DNA of 62,981 nt, taken from the NCBI GenBank assembly GCA_035531755.1, contig DATKSK010000041.1, positions 1 through 62,981 on the forward strand, written 5' to 3'. The notes below the pieces were generated by a model. The model saw only the letters and a program-made list of their open reading frames with translations, was not told the DNA's origin and did not search any database. The stretch comes from Acidimicrobiales bacterium. GTDB taxonomy: Bacteria > Actinomycetota > Acidimicrobiia > Acidimicrobiales > UBA8190. The position numbers and the translations under genes were made by a program. This document shows, piece after piece, positions 17,692-27,729 of this stretch (positions are counted from its first letter, which is position 1; each line of letters opens with the position of its first letter).

Positions 17692-19488
17692 TCAGGACAC
17701 CGAGCGCAGGGCCTCGACGTGGAACGTCAGGTCCGCCGGCCGGTCCGGGTCGTCGATGGACCAGCGGGCGCGGTCGGGACCAGGCTCAGCGCCGCAGCGG
17801 TACACGGCGCTGCCGTATTCGACGTAGTAGGCGTGCCCGTCGGCGTGCTCGAGCTCGAGGACCATGCAGTCGTAGCGCCGGGCCAGACGGGCAAGCGCGT
17901 CGAATGTTCCCACGTCCACGACCCGACCGGCATTGGCCGCCGGGCTCGAGTACACCGTGATCAGGTCATGGCCGAGCGTTGCTCGGATGCGGGCCGGCTG
18001 GTCCAATCGCCGGCGGCGCAGGGTCCACCTCCACCCGACGAGGGTGGCCACGAGGGCGGCGAGCACCCCGCCGATCCCGACGCGGCGGGCCGTCGTGACG
18101 GCGATCGAACGACCGAGGATCGCCATGTGGGCCGGCGCCCGGGCCGGGAGCCCGACCGACCCGGCGAGCTCGGGGGTCAGCTGCGGGAAGACGGCGGGGG
18201 TGCCACCCGGGCTGGACGAAAGCAGGTTGAGCTCCTGGCCGCTCATCTGGAAGGTGAGCGGGGGGGCGAACGAGTCGCTGACCCGGGCCCCGGCGAGCGA
18301 CCCGCCGACGTGCACCGCCGGCGTCACGACGATGTCCGTCGTCCCGAGCGACATCCCCGTCTCGGAGGTGAACGCCTTCTCGAGCGCGGCGATCTTCGAG
18401 AGGTTCACGGCGATGATCGCGCTCGCGGTCCGGCCGGAGAAGTGGACGGGGGCCACGGCGGCCAATTGCCCGCTCCACCCCCCCGGACCCTGGAGCGCTG
18501 CTCGCGCGCCGATGGTGCCGGCCACGGTGGTCCGAGCGCGCGTCGAGGCGCTCGGCGAGACCGCGTCGAACGCATAGTGCACTGCCACGTGCAGTGTCCC
18601 GACGAGGCGCAGGAACACGGGGTCCCCGGTGACCACCGACCCGGTCGGGTACGCGGTCCCGGGGGACGCCCTCGCGGTGTACGAGAACCTGATGTGCTGC
18701 TCGTAGGCCGCAACGCGCTCGGTCGGCCGGGAGGTCGGCTGCACCCACGCCACCACGGTCAGCAGGCCGAGAATCCCGGCCACGGCGAGCGGGACGACGA
18801 CCGGCGCGCACCCCACCCGCGCCTCGCTGGGGGCGGCATGCTTCGGGCCGGACCCCGAGGCGGAGCGACCCGTCCTCACGGCCGCCACCCCAGCGCCGGA
18901 GCCGGCCGCCGCCGCGCCACCGGCCGCCGCCGCGCCACCAGCCACCGCCGCGCCACCGGCCGCCGCCGCGCCACCGGCCGCCGCCGCGCCACCGGCCACA
19001 TCGGCGCCCGACCGGGCGCCGTGACCCCCCGTCCGTCGGCGCGATGCCCTGCCGCCGAGGACGCCGAAGGCGACCAGGAAGAACGCCAGGCCTGCGAGGC
19101 CGATCGGGGAACGGACCCACCCGAGGACGGTGCCGGCTTGGGGAATGCGAGCCCACAGCTGACCCTTGATGACCGACGCCGGGAGCCGCACCGGGTCGAG
19201 GAAGTGGTTGTGGTCACCCTTGAAGGTGAACAGGCCGCCGTGCTCCGCCACGATGCGGTGGAGCACGACGATGTGGAGGAGCGGACTGTGGTATCCGACG
19301 ATGTCGCCGACATGGTAAGCCGCGTTCGGGACGATGATGGCGAGGTCCCCGGTGTGGAACCTCGGGAGCATGCTCACCCCGTGCGTGGTGACCAGCGTCA
19401 CCTCGCCGGTGGCCAGCGCCACGATGAGCGCGATGCTGGTCACCGTGACCAGGGTGGCGCCGATGCGTCGAATCCGTCGGCCGCCCAT
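17692..19488 (-). CDS. SipW-type signal peptidase I fused to DUF5305-like domain
   Basis: A 598-residue membrane protease. Residues 1-145 form an S26B (ER/archaeal-type) signal peptidase: a TM helix near 12-27, the serine in GVSMLPRFHTGD (Ser39), HRIV with His77 in place of the lysine of bacterial LepB, GDHNHF, and a second TM helix near 126-143. An Ala/Gly run (about residues 162-195) is encoded by an 18-bp repeat. A DUF5305-like ectodomain with TM helices near 225 and 470, and a basic tail, complete it. SipW processes TasA/camelysin-type proteins; the secreted protein gene directly upstream (minus strand, 66-bp gap) is the likely substrate. The fusion in one chain is unusual. Confidence 0.85.
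   Translation of the reverse strand: MGGRRIRRIGATLVTVTSIALIVALATGEVTLVTTHGVSMLPRFHTGDLAIIVPNAAYHVGDIVGYHSPLLHIVVLHRIVAEHGGLFTFKGDHNHFLDPVRLPASVIKGQLWARIPQAGTVLGWVRSPIGLAGLAFFLVAFGVLGGRASRRRTGGHGARSGADVAGGAAAAGGAAAAGGAAVAGGAAAAGGAAAAGSGAGVAAVRTGRSASGSGPKHAAPSEARVGCAPVVVPLAVAGILGLLTVVAWVQPTSRPTERVAAYEQHIRFSYTARASPGTAYPTGSVVTGDPVFLRLVGTLHVAVHYAFDAVSPSASTRARTTVAGTIGARAALQGPGGWSGQLAAVAPVHFSGRTASAIIAVNLSKIAALEKAFTSETGMSLGTTDIVVTPAVHVGGSLAGARVSDSFAPPLTFQMSGQELNLLSSSPGGTPAVFPQLTPELAGSVGLPARAPAHMAILGRSIAVTTARRVGIGGVLAALVATLVGWRWTLRRRRLDQPARIRATLGHDLITVYSSPAANAGRVVDVGTFDALARLARRYDCMVLELEHADGHAYYVEYGSAVYRCGAEPGPDRARWSIDDPDRPADLTFHVEALRSVS
18903..19002 (-). repeat. 18-bp tandem repeat coding for the Ala/Gly linker
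   Basis: Five near-identical 18-bp units of the form ggccgccgccgcgccacc lie inside the signal peptidase gene and code for GGAAAA repeats between the protease and the DUF5305-like part. Copy number could vary without a frameshift. Confidence 0.85.
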
Positions 19489-19503
19489 GTCAGCTCCCGA
19501 TGT

Positions 19504-19537
19504 GGGTGGTGCGGGCCGCGCACGGCCCGCACCACCC
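19504..19537 (-). promoter_or_regulatory. 14-bp perfect stem-loop between the TasA-like gene and sipW
   Basis: Bases 19504-19517 and 19524-19537 are exact inverted repeats around a 6-base loop, filling the 66-bp gap between the secreted-protein gene and the signal peptidase gene. There is no U-tract. It could be an attenuator or an RNase barrier that keeps the upstream mRNA more abundant than the protease mRNA. Confidence 0.75.
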
Positions 19538-19554
19538 CCGGTCGGGTGCTCCCG

Positions 19555-19947
19555 TTAGTGGACCACGATGTCGGTCGCCGTGATGCCGGAGACCGCCTGG
19601 GTCAGGCCGCTGCAGATGTACGTCGTGGTGTTGGCACCGCTGTCGTAGGTACCCGCGCCACAGACCGACGTCGGCTGGTTGCCGGAACCGGTGGTGAAGC
19701 CGACGTCACCTTCCGAGCCGCTCGTGTCGCCGGTGGCAACGAAGGTGACCGAGTTGACGGTCGTGCCGTCCGTGCTCAGCCCGTAGCTGATGGAGGTCAC
19801 GGTGGCCCCGGTGACGTTCTCGGACCCGTAGGCGACCGTGGTGTTCGAGTTGCTGAACGCCAGGCTGTTGGTGAATGCCGCTGCGCCGGCAAGGACCAGC
19901 GCTCCGACCCCGACCGCGGCAATGAGGGTCTTCCTGTTCCGTCGCAT
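19555..19947 (-). CDS. TasA/camelysin-like secreted protein (SipW-dependent type)
   Basis: A 130-residue exported protein. The basic N-terminus MRRNRKT is followed by a hydrophobic segment (LIAAVGVGALVLAGAAAF) and a likely cleavage region near AFTNSLAFSNS. The mature part of about 100 residues is rich in Thr, Ser, Gly and Val, predicted all-beta, with two cysteines (near 98 and 112). The ATG follows GAGAGGAG. The SipW-type signal peptidase is the next gene. A sigma-28-like promoter lies about 90 bp upstream, so it is probably made with the flagellum. It could be a matrix fibre, filament sheath or pilin-like subunit; the family assignment rests on size, signal and neighbour. Confidence 0.7.
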   Translation of the reverse strand: MRRNRKTLIAAVGVGALVLAGAAAFTNSLAFSNSNTTVAYGSENVTGATVTSISYGLSTDGTTVNSVTFVATGDTSGSEGDVGFTTGSGNQPTSVCGAGTYDSGANTTTYICSGLTQAVSGITATDIVVH

Positions 19948-20038
19948 TGCTACTCCTCTCGTCCATGAGCCAGCCCCGTGGGGCCTGGTGCGACGGATGC
20001 CCGCCCCACCTCCTGGTGCACGTCCATGTGCACGACGT

Positions 20039-20066
20039 CAATCGGCAACATACGGAAAACTCTTGA
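20039..20066 (-). promoter_or_regulatory. Sigma-28-like promoter of the TasA-like gene
   Basis: On the minus strand TCAAG (20066-20062) and GCCGATTG (20046-20039) are separated by 15 bases, the same layout as the promoters of flgB and flhA. The predicted leader is about 85 nt. The rest of the gap up to holB (20067-20341) is GC-rich and shows no supported gene. Confidence 0.68.
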
Positions 20067-20341
20067 GCGCGGGCCGGCCGGGAACGGCTGGCATCGGGTC
20101 ACACGGTCAGGTCGACATGTCCCGTCCCGCGGGGCGGGGATTGCCCGCCACCTGGCCATATGTCGTCGCCGGGTCCGACCCGGGCCCCCGGGGCCGCCCG
20201 CACCGCCAGCGGGGCCGCCGGGTCCGCAGGTCGCCGCGCTCCCCCGGGCACGACGCCGCATCGTGCGAAGCGCCCCGCGGGTGGCTCCAGAGCCGAAGGC
20301 CTCCAGCTGGGCAGGACGATTTCCAGGGCCGACGACGCCGA

Positions 20342-21466
20342 TCAACCGGTGACCGCCGACAGGCGCACCAGCAGCGCCTCGAGCAGCAACGTCTCGTTGG
20401 GATTGCGGACCAGCTCCGCCGAGCACCGTTCCACGGTGGCGACCGCGCCGACGAGCTCCCGGACGCGCTTCTCGGCCCGGGCCCGCTCCTCGGCCCGGGC
20501 CGGCACCGGCGCTGCCGATGCCAGCAGCCGGTCGCGGTAGGCACCCGCCAGCACCGCGAACCCGGCACGCAGCTCGTCCATCCGCCACCGCCGCTCCTCG
20601 CGATGGTGCCGGTCCTCGGTATCCTTGCGACGCGGAACGCCGCGCTCGCCGCGCCGCTCCGCTTCTGCGCCCAGCCCCTCGAGTTCGGCGCGGTTCCGGG
20701 CGCGCAGGGGCTCGACTGCCTCCTCGGCCGACGCCAGCAGCTCCGCCGCCAGCGACGCCGCCGCCGACCCGGTGCCGTCGAGACGCGACGGCACCGACCG
20801 CCACAGGGCCCGTCGGGCGGCGAATCCGGCGTCGTCGGCGAGCAGCCGGGCGCGGTCGACGCTGCCCCCGGCCGCCTCGGCCAGCTCGGCAGCGAGGTCG
20901 GCGGCCATGCCCTGCCCCCGGAGCCACTCCTGCATGGCGGCGGGGGGGACGGGGCGCAGCTCGATGCGCACGCACCTGCTGGCGATCGTGGCGAGCTCGG
21001 CGGGAACGGCCTCGGCGAGGAGCACGAAGACCGTCTGGCCGGCGGGCTCTTCGAGCGTCTTCAGCAGCACCGGCGCCGCCACGCGGGCCAGGTGGATGTC
21101 GGACACCGCGATCACCTGGCGGTGGCCTTCCAGCGGGCGCCGCTGGGCCAGGCGCACCACCCGGCGGGCGTCGTCGACGCTCACGAAGGCGCCACTGCGC
21201 TCCACCTCGACCAGGTCGGGGTGCACGCCGGTGAGCGCCCGGCGGCAGACCTCGCACACGCCGCACCCGCCGTGGGGGCACAGCAATGCCGCCGCGAAAC
21301 CCCGTACCAGCGCGCGCTGCCCGAGCCCGGGTTGCCCCACGAGCAGGTACGCGTGCACGGGCCGCCGGCCCGCGGCGCGCAAGTGTGCCACGGCGTCGGC
21401 CTGGCCGACCACGTCGGCGAAGAGCGACGCCGCCGGCAGGGTGTCGGGGTCGAGGGTGCTACTCAC
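20342..21466 (-). CDS. holB: DNA polymerase III delta' subunit
   Basis: A 374-residue clamp-loader subunit that helps load the beta clamp at the fork. The P-loop is degenerate (VGQPGLGQRALV), as usual for delta', which does not hydrolyse ATP. The zinc module is CPHGGCGVCEVC. The sensor-1 region and SRC motif are present (KTLEEPAGQTVFVLL, ASRCVRIEL). The C-terminal half is helical and rich in Arg/Glu. GTG 21466 overlaps the tmk stop, which rejects the much longer open frame. The tmk-holB pair is widely conserved in bacteria. Confidence 0.93.
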   Translation of the reverse strand: MSSTLDPDTLPAASLFADVVGQADAVAHLRAAGRRPVHAYLLVGQPGLGQRALVRGFAAALLCPHGGCGVCEVCRRALTGVHPDLVEVERSGAFVSVDDARRVVRLAQRRPLEGHRQVIAVSDIHLARVAAPVLLKTLEEPAGQTVFVLLAEAVPAELATIASRCVRIELRPVPPAAMQEWLRGQGMAADLAAELAEAAGGSVDRARLLADDAGFAARRALWRSVPSRLDGTGSAAASLAAELLASAEEAVEPLRARNRAELEGLGAEAERRGERGVPRRKDTEDRHHREERRWRMDELRAGFAVLAGAYRDRLLASAAPVPARAEERARAEKRVRELVGAVATVERCSAELVRNPNETLLLEALLVRLSAVTG

Positions 21467-22125
21467 GACGACGACGGCGGCGGCGGGGACCACGGGGCTG
21501 ACGCCGGCTCCGGAGTCGGGCCCAGCCGCTCGACGACCACGGCCAGGAGGTGGCGGGCGACGGTGTCGACGTCCCCGGTCCCGTCCACCACCACCCATCC
21601 CTCGGGGTCCGCCGCCGCCAGCGCCAGGTAGCCGGCGTGGACGCGCTCGTGGAAGCCGTCGTCGAGGCGTTCCAGCCGGTCGGCGGCGGCCGCCTGGCGC
21701 CGGTGGCGCGCCTGGGCGACCGGCACGTCCAGCAGGACGGTCAGGTCGGGTGCGATCCCGCGCGCCGCCCATGCCACCAGGCGGCGAAGCTCGTCGAGGT
21801 CGAGCCCCCGGCCGTAGCCCTGGTAGGCGAGCGTCGACCCGGAGAAGCGCTCGGTCACCACCCAGCGCCCACCCTCGAGCGCGGGCGCCACCACCTCGTC
21901 CACGTGCTGCGCCCGGTCGGCGGCGACGAGGAGCGCCTCGGCGCGGGGCGACACCGGGGGCAGCTCGGCGTCGAGGAACAGGTACCGCAGGCCCTTCCCG
22001 AGTGCCGTCGACCCGGGCTCGGCGGTGGACAACGCCCCCAGTGCGCCGGCCAGGCGCGCCGCCTGCGTGGACTTGCCGCAGCCGTCCACCCCTTCGAGGG
22101 CGATCAGCCGGCCGCGCCCGCTCAC
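21463..22125 (-). CDS. tmk: Thymidylate kinase
   Basis: A 220-residue kinase that phosphorylates dTMP to dTDP with ATP. The P-loop is EGVDGCGKSTQAARL near residues 9-23. The substrate loop is VVTERFSGSTLAYQGYGRG, and a LID region is RHRRQAAAADRLE. The GTG at 22125 overlaps the topA stop by 4 bp; the frame remains open far upstream but that is antisense or out-of-frame topA sequence. The C-terminal 20 residues are Pro/Ser-rich and specific to this lineage. Confidence 0.93.
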   Translation of the reverse strand: MSGRGRLIALEGVDGCGKSTQAARLAGALGALSTAEPGSTALGKGLRYLFLDAELPPVSPRAEALLVAADRAQHVDEVVAPALEGGRWVVTERFSGSTLAYQGYGRGLDLDELRRLVAWAARGIAPDLTVLLDVPVAQARHRRQAAAADRLERLDDGFHERVHAGYLALAAADPEGWVVVDGTGDVDTVARHLLAVVVERLGPTPEPASAPWSPPPPSSS

Positions 22126-25064
22126 CCGGCGTCTGGCGTCCCCGGCGACGCCGCCCCGGCGACGGCCGCGCCGGCGGCGCCCGCCGTCTTCCTGGCGGCG
22201 CCCGCCCTCTTCGTCGCGCCGGAGGCCTTCTTGGTGGACGTGGCCACCCTCTTCGTCGCCTTGGTCGCCTTGGTCGACTTCGTCGCCTTGGTCGACTTCG
22301 ACGCCTTCTTGGTCGCCTTGGCGGCGCGCCCGGCCCGCTTGACCGGAGGACCCGCCGCCCGGCGGTCGGCGAGCAATTCCGCGGCCCGCTCGATGGTGAT
22401 CGTCTCGGGCTCGTCGCCCTTGCGCAGCGACGCGTTGGTGGTGCCGTCGGTGACGTACGGTCCGAAGCGGCCCGACCGCACGACGACGGGTTGGCCCGTC
22501 TCGGGGTCGGCGCCGAGCTCTCGTAGCGGCGCCGCCGCCGCCCCGCGACCCCGGCGGGTCTTCGGCTGCGCGAAGAGGGCGAGGGCCTCGTCGAGGGTGA
22601 CCGTGAGCAGCTGCTCCTCGGTGTCGAGGCTGCGGGTGTCGGTGCCCTTCTTCACGTAGGGCCCGAACCGGCCGTTCAGGGCCTGGATCTCCTCGCCCGA
22701 CGCCGGGTCGGTGCCGACCGTCCGGGGCAGGCGCAACAGCTGGAGCGCCTCCTCGAGCGTCACGGCGTCCGGCGTCATCGTCCGGAACAGCGACGCCGTC
22801 CGGGGCCGGTCGCCCCCGTCGACCAGCGGTCCCAGCTGGATGTAGGGGCCGAAGCGGCCCGAGCGCACCAGCACGTCGAGCCCGCTGCCGGGGTCGGTGC
22901 CGAGCGACCGGTCGCCAGACGGCGCCGCCAGCAGCTCCTCGGCGCGCTCCACGGTGAGCTCGTCGGGGGGGAGGTCTTCGGGGATCGACGCCCTGTCCTC
23001 GCCGCGCTGCAGGTACGGCCCGTACCGGCCGACCCGCACCACCATCTGCTCCCCGTCGGCGTCGGCGCCGATGGGGATCGAGTTGACCTCGCGGGCGTCG
23101 ATCTCCCCGAGGTGCGACGCCACCTCTTCCTTGAGCCCACGTCGGGCGTGGCCGTCGGCGGCCGCCACGCCGCCGGTGGGGGCAGCGTCGGCGGCGGCCG
23201 GGCCACCCGCGGCAGCCGGCGGCGCCCACGCCCCCGGCGCCCCGTGCCCGTGGCCGTTGCCTCCGAAGTAGAAGCGTGTGAGCCACGGCAGCGCCTCGCG
23301 CGCCCCCTGGGCGATCTCGTCGAGATCGTCCTCCATGGCGGCGGTGAAGCCGTAGTCGACCAGGTCACCGAAGTAGCGCTCCAGCAGGCCCACGACGGCG
23401 AACGCCGTGAACGACGGCACGAGGGCGGTGCCCTTCTTCCACACGTAGCCGCGGTCCTGGATGGTGCCGAGGATGCTGGCGTACGTCGACGGGCGCCCCA
23501 CCCCGAGCTCCTCGAGCGCCTTCACGAGCGAGGCCTCGGTGTAGCGGGCGGGCGGCTGGGTGGCGTGCGAGCGCGGCTCGAGCTCGCGGGCCGACAGCGT
23601 GTCGCCCTCGGCCAGCGCCGGCAGTTGCACCTCGCGCTCGGCCAACTCGGCGTCGGGGTCGTCGGACCCCTCGACATAGGCGCGCAGGAAGCCCGGGAAG
23701 CCGATCACCGTCCCCGACGCCGCGAACTCCGCCTCGTCGGCGGGCGTCCCCCCTGCCGGTGTGCCCACCAACCGCACCTGCGCGCTCGTGCCGGTGGCGT
23801 CAGCCATCTGCGACGCCACCGTCCGCTTCCAGATCAGGTCGTAGAGTCGCAGCATGTCGCCGTTGAGGGCGCCGCCCGCCTCGTCGGGCGTCCGGAACAC
23901 CTCGCCCGCCGGCCTGATGGCCTCGTGCGCCTCCTGGGCGTTCTTCACCTTGCGCTCGTAGCGCCGCGGGGACCCGGGGACGTACTCGGGCCCGTACAGC
24001 GCGGCCGCCTGCGCCCGGGCCGCGGCCAGGGCCTCGTCGGACAGTGTGGTGGAGTCGGTGCGCATGTAGGTGATCCAGCCCTGCTCGTAGAGGCGCTGGG
24101 CCACCTGCATGGTCCGCTGCGCGCCGAAGCGCAGCTTCCTGCCGGCCTCCTGCTGCAGCGTCGAGGTCATGAACGGTGGGGCCGGGGAGCGGCGGTAGGG
24201 CTTGTCGGTCACCGAGCGGACAGTGAAGGGCCGGCCGGCGAGGCCCTGGGCCAGCCGCACGGCGTCCGCCTCGGCCAGCAGGACGGTGTCGGCGCGGGTG
24301 CGCTCGCCGGTCTCGTTGAAGTCGCGACCGGTCGCCACCGTCGTGCCGCCCACGGCCACCAGGGTGGCCGCGAAGCCCTGGCCGCGCGCGTCGAAGACGC
24401 CCTCGATGTCCCACCACGTGGCGCCGCGGAAGCGCATACGGGCGCGCTCGCGCTCGACGATCATGCGCGTGGCCACGCTCTGCACCCGGCCGGCCGACAG
24501 GCGGGGCATGACCTTCTTCCAGAGCACGGGGGACACCTCGTACCCGTAGAGCCGGTCGAGGATGCGGCGGGCCTCCTGGGCGTCGACGAGGCGGCGGTCG
24601 AGCTCGCGCCACTCCTCCACGGCCCGCTGGATGGCGGCCGCGGTGATCTCGTGGAAGACCATCCGCTTCACCGGCACCTGCGGGGACAGGACCTCGGAGA
24701 GGTGCCACGCGATCGACTCGCCCTCGCGGTCCTCGTCCGTCGCGAGATAGAGCTCGCTGGCGTCTTTGAGCAGGGCCTTGAGCCGGGCCACGACCGACTT
24801 CTTCTCCGAGGCCACCACGTACAAGGGCTTGAAGCCGTTGTCGACGTCCACGCCGAGGCGGGCCCAGCTCTCCCCCTTGTAGGCGGCAGGCACCTCGTCG
24901 GCCCGACGGGGCAGGTCGCGGATGTGGCCGACGGAGGACTCCACCACGAAGTCGGGCCCCAGCAGGACCGAGATGGTGCGCGCCTTGGCCGGTGACTCGA
25001 CGATCACGAGCGGCTTGCGCCCGGAGCGGGCACTGGCGGTCTGGGAGCGGGCGGAGGGTGGCAT
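22122..25064 (-). CDS. topA: DNA topoisomerase I
   Basis: A type IA topoisomerase of 980 residues that relaxes negative supercoils. The Toprim domain starts PLVIVESPAKARTISVLLG and contains TDEDREGESIAWHL. The active-site tyrosine is in ITYMRTDSTTLS. Several C-terminal zinc-free repeats (type GPYIQLG, GRFGPYVKKGT) follow, then a lysine/alanine-rich tail (KATKKASKSTKATK) typical of actinobacteria and needed for processivity. ATG 25064 is preferred; an in-frame GTG at 25118 would add 18 residues. Upstream, a TAGGCT -10-like hexamer near 25165 is a possible promoter. Confidence 0.95.
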   Translation of the reverse strand: MPPSARSQTASARSGRKPLVIVESPAKARTISVLLGPDFVVESSVGHIRDLPRRADEVPAAYKGESWARLGVDVDNGFKPLYVVASEKKSVVARLKALLKDASELYLATDEDREGESIAWHLSEVLSPQVPVKRMVFHEITAAAIQRAVEEWRELDRRLVDAQEARRILDRLYGYEVSPVLWKKVMPRLSAGRVQSVATRMIVERERARMRFRGATWWDIEGVFDARGQGFAATLVAVGGTTVATGRDFNETGERTRADTVLLAEADAVRLAQGLAGRPFTVRSVTDKPYRRSPAPPFMTSTLQQEAGRKLRFGAQRTMQVAQRLYEQGWITYMRTDSTTLSDEALAAARAQAAALYGPEYVPGSPRRYERKVKNAQEAHEAIRPAGEVFRTPDEAGGALNGDMLRLYDLIWKRTVASQMADATGTSAQVRLVGTPAGGTPADEAEFAASGTVIGFPGFLRAYVEGSDDPDAELAEREVQLPALAEGDTLSARELEPRSHATQPPARYTEASLVKALEELGVGRPSTYASILGTIQDRGYVWKKGTALVPSFTAFAVVGLLERYFGDLVDYGFTAAMEDDLDEIAQGAREALPWLTRFYFGGNGHGHGAPGAWAPPAAAGGPAAADAAPTGGVAAADGHARRGLKEEVASHLGEIDAREVNSIPIGADADGEQMVVRVGRYGPYLQRGEDRASIPEDLPPDELTVERAEELLAAPSGDRSLGTDPGSGLDVLVRSGRFGPYIQLGPLVDGGDRPRTASLFRTMTPDAVTLEEALQLLRLPRTVGTDPASGEEIQALNGRFGPYVKKGTDTRSLDTEEQLLTVTLDEALALFAQPKTRRGRGAAAAPLRELGADPETGQPVVVRSGRFGPYVTDGTTNASLRKGDEPETITIERAAELLADRRAAGPPVKRAGRAAKATKKASKSTKATKSTKATKATKRVATSTKKASGATKRAGAARKTAGAAGAAVAGAASPGTPDAG

Positions 25065-25184
25065 GGTCGAGGTTGAGCGTGCGGGCTGGCGCTCGTCGGT
25101 GTCAACCGCTCCCGGCACCCGTTGCGTCCCCGGTGCCTGTGGCCAGGGTTTTCACCCGGAGACCGAGCCTACCCTCCGGGGGCG

Positions 25185-27533
<2,349 letters not shown>

Positions 27534-27626
27534 GTGCCTGCTGCTCCCTTCATATGGGCCCGAGGCCCCGGGGCGAGCCTCGGCGGGCGAGGCGGGTTCG
27601 GTCGGTTGTCGGATTCCAGGTCGGAC

Positions 27627-27645
27627 GCGTCTCGGGACGAGACGC
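27627..27645 (-). terminator. Stem-loop downstream of the permease gene
   Basis: GCGTCTCG and CGAGACGC pair perfectly around GGA, in the gap between the permease stop (27730) and the hppA start (27533). A second weaker hairpin of CCCCCG/CGGGGG type lies beside it. There is no U-run, so it is a candidate terminator or mRNA-end stem only. Confidence 0.45.
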
Positions 27646-27729
27646 TCCCCCGGAGAACGGGGGCTGACGATACCGACTCCACGCGACAACGGGCAAGGAA
27701 GCTCGCCCGACGGCTCCCCGGCGGGCCGG

